From contig VMCO01000071.1 in the NCBI GenBank assembly GCA_008081325.1, positions 1-12,148 of the forward strand: 12,148 nucleotides of DNA, given 5' to 3'. The notes below the pieces were generated by a model. The model made no database searches, was not told the origin of the DNA, and was given only the letters and a program-made list of their open reading frames with translations. A program made the position numbers and the translations under genes. Shown here one piece after another: positions 7,979 to 12,148 of the stretch (the stretch's first letter is position 1; each line of letters begins with the position of its first letter). Source of the DNA: Flavobacteriaceae bacterium (GTDB taxonomy: Bacteria; Bacteroidota; Bacteroidia; Flavobacteriales; Flavobacteriaceae).

Positions 7979-9874
7979 ATGAATAAAAAAATTATAATTA
8001 TTGGTTTATTATTTGGGATGTTTGGATGTGACGAGTATCTAGATATTGTCCCAGATCAAACTCAGCAAATAGATTTATTGTTTGAAAGAAAAGAGGTTGC
8101 TTATACAGCTCTGGCAACATGTTATGCTTATTTACCAAAAAATGATGGTGTATACACATCATTTATGATGATGAGTGATGAAGTTACAACACCAATCTCA
8201 AAAGAAACAGACGGAATAAGAATAATGAAAGGGCAACAATCTGCTTCAAATCCAAAATTTGGATTATGGTCTGGATGGTCAGACCAAGGACCTTTGTGGG
8301 AAGGAATAAGACATTGTAATGTATTAATTGAAAACATATACAATGTAGTTGACATGACAGAAGATGAGATGAATATGTGGGCTGCGGAAGCGAAGTTTCT
8401 AAAAGCTTACTATCATTTCTTATTATTTACCTACTATGGTCCAATTCCTATTGTTGACGAGAATTTACCAATATCGGCAAGTGACGCTGAAGTAAGAGTG
8501 AAAAGAAGAACTGTTGATGAATCAGTTGCATACATTGTAGAGACAATTGATGACGCCTTGATTCATCTTCCAGTAAGAGTACTTAGCTCGAATGATCTTG
8601 GTAGGATTGATCAGGTGATCGCAAAAGCTATTAAATCTAGAGTACTTACTTATGCTGCCAGTCCTCTTTTTAATGGTAATTCAGAAATGTATTCTGGTTT
8701 TGTCAATGAAGATGGTGAGCATTTTTTCAATCAAACATATGATGAAACAAAATGGGATTTAGCAAGGGAAGCATCTTTAGAAGCAATCACCGCAGCACTT
8801 GAAAACGGTGTAAGTATGTATGATTTTTCTTCAGCCCCTCCTAACTTTGAGGACGAATATGATGATGAAGAGTTTATTCAAACACTTTATGATTTAAAGT
8901 ATACAATTGTTGATAAGTGGAATTCAGAATTAATTTGGGGTAATTCAAACCCAGTACGTGATAACGATTGGTGGCAAATGCAAGCTGCATGTATGATGAA
9001 GAATCCTAATGCTTCATCGGTTGAAGCTGCGTGGCAGTGGATTGCACCAACTCTTAGAATTGCTGAGCTATTTTATTCTGAAAATGGATTGCCTATTCAA
9101 GAAGATTTAACCTATGATTATGAAAATAGATTTAATGTAACAACTGTAGGTGGTTCACAAAATTTACAAGCTCAATATGGAACTAGTACAGCTAGATTAA
9201 ATTTAGATAGGGAGCCAAGGTTTTATTCATCACTTGGATTTGACAGGGGTTATAACAGGACTTGGGGTAATCTTTGGCAATTAAGAATGAAAAAGGGAGA
9301 AATTCATGGGAGAATTGCTAATTCAGATGACTATTTAATAACTGGATACGCATTAAAAAAATTAGTTCATCCAGATTCTGAAGGTGACGGTTACTCTAAA
9401 ATTGTGACTTATGCATGGCCCATGATTAGACTTTCAGAATTATATCTAAATTATGCTGAGTCTGTAAATGAATTAAGTGGACCAAATTCTGATGCTTTTA
9501 ACGCTTTAAATATTATTAGACAAAGAGCTGGCATTCCAGACGTTGAAGAATCTTGGAGTAATCCATCTATTTCTGCTAACTTAAACAAACACACAACTCA
9601 AGAAGGCTTAAGAGAAATTATTAGACAAGAGAGATTAATTGAATTATCTTTTGAAGGAAACAGATATAATGACCTAAGAAGATGGAAATTAGCTCACGAA
9701 CATTTTAATTCGCCTGTTCTTGGTTGGTCGGTTAATGAAACCACTATAAGTGGATATTATAATGTAACGCAAGTCGGAATTAGATCATTTAATAATCCAA
9801 GAGACTATTTTCATCCAATAAGTATTAATGAAATAACAATTAATCCAAATCTGATTCAGAATCCTGGATGGTAA
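7979..9874 (+). CDS. susD: SusD/RagB-family surface glycan-binding lipoprotein
   Basis: This is the SusD partner of the preceding transporter, 10 bp downstream. The start at 7979 gives MNKKIIIIGLLFGMFGC, a proper lipoprotein signal with Cys17 as the lipidated residue; an in-frame ATG at 7946 would add 11 residues and bury the signal inside the susC end, so it was not used. DEYLDIVPD after the cysteine is typical for SusD and its acidic residues fit surface export. The N-terminal SusD-like domain has the usual early helices (YTALATCYAYL) and AAEAKFLKAYYHFLL; the C-terminal RagB/SusD domain includes WPMIRLSELYLNYAES, NIIRQRAGIP and IIRQERLIELSFEGNRYNDLRRW, the hallmark block, and ends in INPNLIQNPGW. 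At 631 residues it is on the long side of the family. The glycan bound cannot be told from sequence. Confidence 0.96.
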   Translation: MNKKIIIIGLLFGMFGCDEYLDIVPDQTQQIDLLFERKEVAYTALATCYAYLPKNDGVYTSFMMMSDEVTTPISKETDGIRIMKGQQSASNPKFGLWSGWSDQGPLWEGIRHCNVLIENIYNVVDMTEDEMNMWAAEAKFLKAYYHFLLFTYYGPIPIVDENLPISASDAEVRVKRRTVDESVAYIVETIDDALIHLPVRVLSSNDLGRIDQVIAKAIKSRVLTYAASPLFNGNSEMYSGFVNEDGEHFFNQTYDETKWDLAREASLEAITAALENGVSMYDFSSAPPNFEDEYDDEEFIQTLYDLKYTIVDKWNSELIWGNSNPVRDNDWWQMQAACMMKNPNASSVEAAWQWIAPTLRIAELFYSENGLPIQEDLTYDYENRFNVTTVGGSQNLQAQYGTSTARLNLDREPRFYSSLGFDRGYNRTWGNLWQLRMKKGEIHGRIANSDDYLITGYALKKLVHPDSEGDGYSKIVTYAWPMIRLSELYLNYAESVNELSGPNSDAFNALNIIRQRAGIPDVEESWSNPSISANLNKHTTQEGLREIIRQERLIELSFEGNRYNDLRRWKLAHEHFNSPVLGWSVNETTISGYYNVTQVGIRSFNNPRDYFHPISINEITINPNLIQNPGW

Positions 9875-9886
9875 TTACATAACAAT

Positions 9887-11086
9887 ATGAAAACAAATAA
9901 AATATTATCAATTTTTTTAATTTCTTTTATCACCTTACTAGGATGTAAGGACGATGATGGTCAAGATTCTACCCCTCCTGGAAGTTTATTGGTGGAAAAT
10001 ATTACTCCAACTAATGGTGGAGGTATAATTTCATATTCTTTACCAGACGACTCAGACATATTATTTGTAAGAGCTGAGTATACGAATTCTTTGGGTGTTG
10101 ATGTTTACAAGGTATCAAGCTCACATAATAATTTTATTGAGATTGATGGTTTAAATCAAAACACACCTGTTCAGGTAAAATTATTTGTAATCGATGAAAA
10201 TGAGAATATGTCTCAACCTGTTGATATCGAATTTACCCCCCTGCCTTCATTTATATATCTTGTTCAGGAAAGCATCACCATAACACCTGATTTAGGAGGT
10301 GTAAAGTTAGAGTGGGAAAATATAGCTGAAAAAACCGTTTATGTTCATTTACATATTGTAAATGCAGGTGAGGAAGAAATAAGAATAATATCGTCTAATA
10401 ATGCTTCAGAAAGTGTTTTTGTTAGAGGTTTGGAATCTGTAGAAATGACTTTTTTGACTAAGGTAGAAGATTTTGATGGTAATATTACTGAACTAGAGGA
10501 AAAAGCAATATTAACCCCTTTATTTGAAGAAATGATTGATAAATCTACATGGACATTAATAAGCCAACTTTCAGTCAATGGAGATGCATGGGAAGGACAA
10601 ACAACAGCTTTTTGGGATGATGTTGTAGATACTGCTGAAACAAATTCTGACAACAGCTATTTTATAATTTGGAGAGATCAAAATGGAGGAACTTTAAATT
10701 GGCCACTGGATATAGTAATTGATCTAAATAAGAATGTTAGAGTACATAGATTAAAAGTATGGCAGAGAGCATTTTGGTATGGTGGTCCTACAGGAATTCC
10801 ATATTATTATCAAGAAGAGAATATGAGATCTTTTGATCTTTATGCTAGTAACAATTCAGTTGATTGGACATTACTTGGTCAATTCGATATTGGAGATCCA
10901 AGTGATGAAAATGGAAATATTCCACAAGATTTCATTGATGCTGCAGCTAATGGTCATGATTTTGATTTAGACGGAGTATCCGAACCATTTAGATATCTTA
11001 AATTTTCATTAACATCTAATTATGGGAGTGATACTTATGTCCATGGTTCCGAGATAACACTTTGGGGACTAGATGATGTAGATTAA
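9887..11086 (+). CDS. Surface lipoprotein, DUF4959-DUF5126-DUF5000 type (putative glycan-binding)
   Basis: This 399-residue protein follows susD by 12 bp in the position usual for SusE/SusF-like surface glycan-binding proteins. The signal MKTNKILSIFLISFITLLGC has Cys20 as lipidation site, and the next residues KDDD match the lipoprotein export signal known from Capnocytophaga (K followed by two acidic residues), so it should face outward. Three modules are recognisable: a fibronectin-like DUF4959 domain (about 29-118, with NGGGIISYSLP), a second sandwich of DUF5126 type (about 122-212, with GGVKLEWEN and VEDFDGN), and a C-terminal DUF5000 discoidin-like domain (about 222-396) with PLDIVIDL, VRVHRLKVWQR, FDLYASNN and FRYLKFSLTSN. 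Discoidin-like folds often bind sugars; binding here is inferred from fold and operon position. The DUF assignments are by pattern recall and the exact borders are approximate. Confidence 0.85.
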   Translation: MKTNKILSIFLISFITLLGCKDDDGQDSTPPGSLLVENITPTNGGGIISYSLPDDSDILFVRAEYTNSLGVDVYKVSSSHNNFIEIDGLNQNTPVQVKLFVIDENENMSQPVDIEFTPLPSFIYLVQESITITPDLGGVKLEWENIAEKTVYVHLHIVNAGEEEIRIISSNNASESVFVRGLESVEMTFLTKVEDFDGNITELEEKAILTPLFEEMIDKSTWTLISQLSVNGDAWEGQTTAFWDDVVDTAETNSDNSYFIIWRDQNGGTLNWPLDIVIDLNKNVRVHRLKVWQRAFWYGGPTGIPYYYQEENMRSFDLYASNNSVDWTLLGQFDIGDPSDENGNIPQDFIDAAANGHDFDLDGVSEPFRYLKFSLTSNYGSDTYVHGSEITLWGLDDVD

Positions 11087-11089
11087 TAA

Positions 11090-12148
11090 ATGATGAAAAG
11101 ATTTTTAATACTCTTATTGCTCTTTGTTTCTAACCTAATTTGTGCGCAAAATTTAACAACACTTGGTCCATACTTGAAGGATGATAATAGTAATAATGTA
11201 ATTTTAAAGGGAATAAATTTAGGGGGCTGGATGCTTCAAGAGCCATACCTCTTTCAGTTTACTGGAGCTGCAGATTCTCAGCATGAATTTAAAGAAAAGT
11301 TGATTGAATTTATTGGTCAGCAAAATACCGATAACTTTTACAATTCATGGTATGAAAACTTTATAACCGAAGGTGATATAGATTCACTCTCAAGTTTTGG
11401 TTTTAATAGTGTAAGACTTCCTATGCATTATGATTTATTTACTTTACCAATACAGGATGAACCAGTTACCGGGGAAAATACTTGGTTAGATTTAGGTTTT
11501 TCCATGGTTGATGATTTATTGGATTGGTGTGAATCTAATAATATGTATCTAATATTAGATTTACATGCTGCTCCTGGAGGTCAAGGATTTGGTTCTGATA
11601 TAAATGATTATAACCCAAACCTTCCATCTCTTTGGGAAAGTGAGGAAAATAAAAATAAAACTATTGCGCTATGGGGGAAATTAGCAGAACGTTATAGTGA
11701 TGAGCCTTGGATAGGTGGTTATGATTTATTAAACGAAACTCACTGGGAATTAGCTGATAATGAGTTGAGAAACTTTTATATCGATGTAACTAACGAAATA
11801 AGACAATATGATGAAAATCATATAATTTTTGTTGAAGGAAATGGGTATGCTAATGATTTTTCAGGGCTAACACCTCCTTGGGACGATAATATGGTTTATA
11901 GTTTTCATAAATATTGGAGTTATAATGATTCACTTGATTGGGTTACTTGGATGAGAAATCAATATAATGTCCCTTTATGGATGGGTGAGGCTGGTGAAAA
12001 TTCAAATCAGTGGTTTACGGAAGCAATTAAAATATTTGAGAACAACTACATAGGATGGGCTTTTTGGCCTTGGAAAAAATTGGAGTCAATTTCTGCACCT
12101 TATGAAATTCATACAAATTCAAATTATGTTTCCTTAATTAATTATTTT
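11090..12148 (+). CDS. GH5-type (clan GH-A) secreted glycosidase (3' partial)
   Basis: The frame is open to the last base (353 codons), so the 3' end lies outside. Two ATGs stand in tandem (11090 and 11093) three bases after the previous stop, suggesting translational coupling. A Sec signal, MMKRFLILLLLFVSNLICAQ, precedes a nearly whole GH5 TIM barrel starting at GINLGGWMLQEP (41-52). All usual GH5 active-site residues can be placed: R109 (FNSVRLP), H159 (LDLHAAPGG), N215-E216 (DLLNETHW, acid/base), H273 and Y275 (SFHKYW), E300 (WMGEAGE, nucleophile) and W326 (GWAFWPWKK). GH5 enzymes are retaining, mostly beta-glucanases and beta-mannanases; the GGWMLQEP opening recalls exo-glucanase-like subfamilies, but I cannot assign one. 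The missing C-terminus may carry a binding module or sorting signal. As fourth gene of the operon it probably acts on the glycan bound by its neighbours. Confidence 0.88.
   Translation, partial: MMKRFLILLLLFVSNLICAQNLTTLGPYLKDDNSNNVILKGINLGGWMLQEPYLFQFTGAADSQHEFKEKLIEFIGQQNTDNFYNSWYENFITEGDIDSLSSFGFNSVRLPMHYDLFTLPIQDEPVTGENTWLDLGFSMVDDLLDWCESNNMYLILDLHAAPGGQGFGSDINDYNPNLPSLWESEENKNKTIALWGKLAERYSDEPWIGGYDLLNETHWELADNELRNFYIDVTNEIRQYDENHIIFVEGNGYANDFSGLTPPWDDNMVYSFHKYWSYNDSLDWVTWMRNQYNVPLWMGEAGENSNQWFTEAIKIFENNYIGWAFWPWKKLESISAPYEIHTNSNYVSLINYF

Noticed and set aside
1..12148. Search for CRISPR arrays, tRNA or rRNA genes, insertion sequences and att sites
   Set aside because: No spaced direct repeats, no cloverleaf-like or rRNA-like sequence, no transposase or integrase frames and no flanking inverted repeats were seen; nearly all bases are in the seven genes.
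4867..12148. A wholly new type of system in the susC operon
   Set aside because: All four genes belong to recognised PUL families in standard order; novelty, if any, lies in substrate and regulation and not in gene types.

Overview
The window is a compact, clearly AT-rich stretch of a Bacteroidota genome, most likely a marine flavobacterium. The evidence is a SusC/SusD outer-membrane pair, a C-terminal type IX secretion (T9SS) sorting domain, lipoproteins with acidic residues just after the lipidated cysteine, A-rich translation starts with no strong Shine-Dalgarno, and promoter boxes of the Bacteroidetes TTTG / TAnnTTTG type. The locus reads as part of a polysaccharide utilisation locus (PUL), cut at both ends by the window.

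Layout. Bases 1-2841 (+) hold the 3' part of a large secreted CotH-kinase-like protein with a chitobiase C-terminal-like domain, lamin-tail domains and a T9SS signal. Tail to tail with it, sharing four bases of stop codons, lies a GH125 exo-alpha-1,6-mannosidase gene (2838-4274, -) with a Tat-like signal. A 57-bp divergent intergenic region separates this from a small DoxX-family membrane protein (4332-4703, +). A 163-bp regulatory gap (4704-4866) carries a candidate promoter and two perfect palindromes. Then comes a tight operon on the + strand: susC (4867-7968), susD (7979-9874), a three-domain surface lipoprotein of DUF4959-DUF5126-DUF5000 type (9887-11086), and a GH5-type glycosidase (11090 to beyond the window end). 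Gaps inside this operon are 10, 12 and 3 bp.

How it may work (inference). The DUF5000 lipoprotein and SusD would capture glycan at the cell surface, and SusC would import it with TonB energy. The secreted GH5 enzyme would cut a polymer outside the cell or in the periplasm, and GH125 would trim terminal alpha-1,6-mannose in the periplasm. GH125 points to an alpha-mannan or mannoprotein-like glycan. GH5 enzymes usually act on beta-linkages, so the target may be mixed (for example cell-wall material with mannan and beta-glucan), or the two modules may be distinct. No GH92, GH76, GH99, sulfatase or local regulator is visible, so the substrate cannot be fixed from this window.

I found no tRNA, rRNA, CRISPR array, insertion sequence or phage gene. 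No wholly new system is evident. The best leads are the CotH-type protein beside the PUL and the operator-like palindromes upstream of susC.
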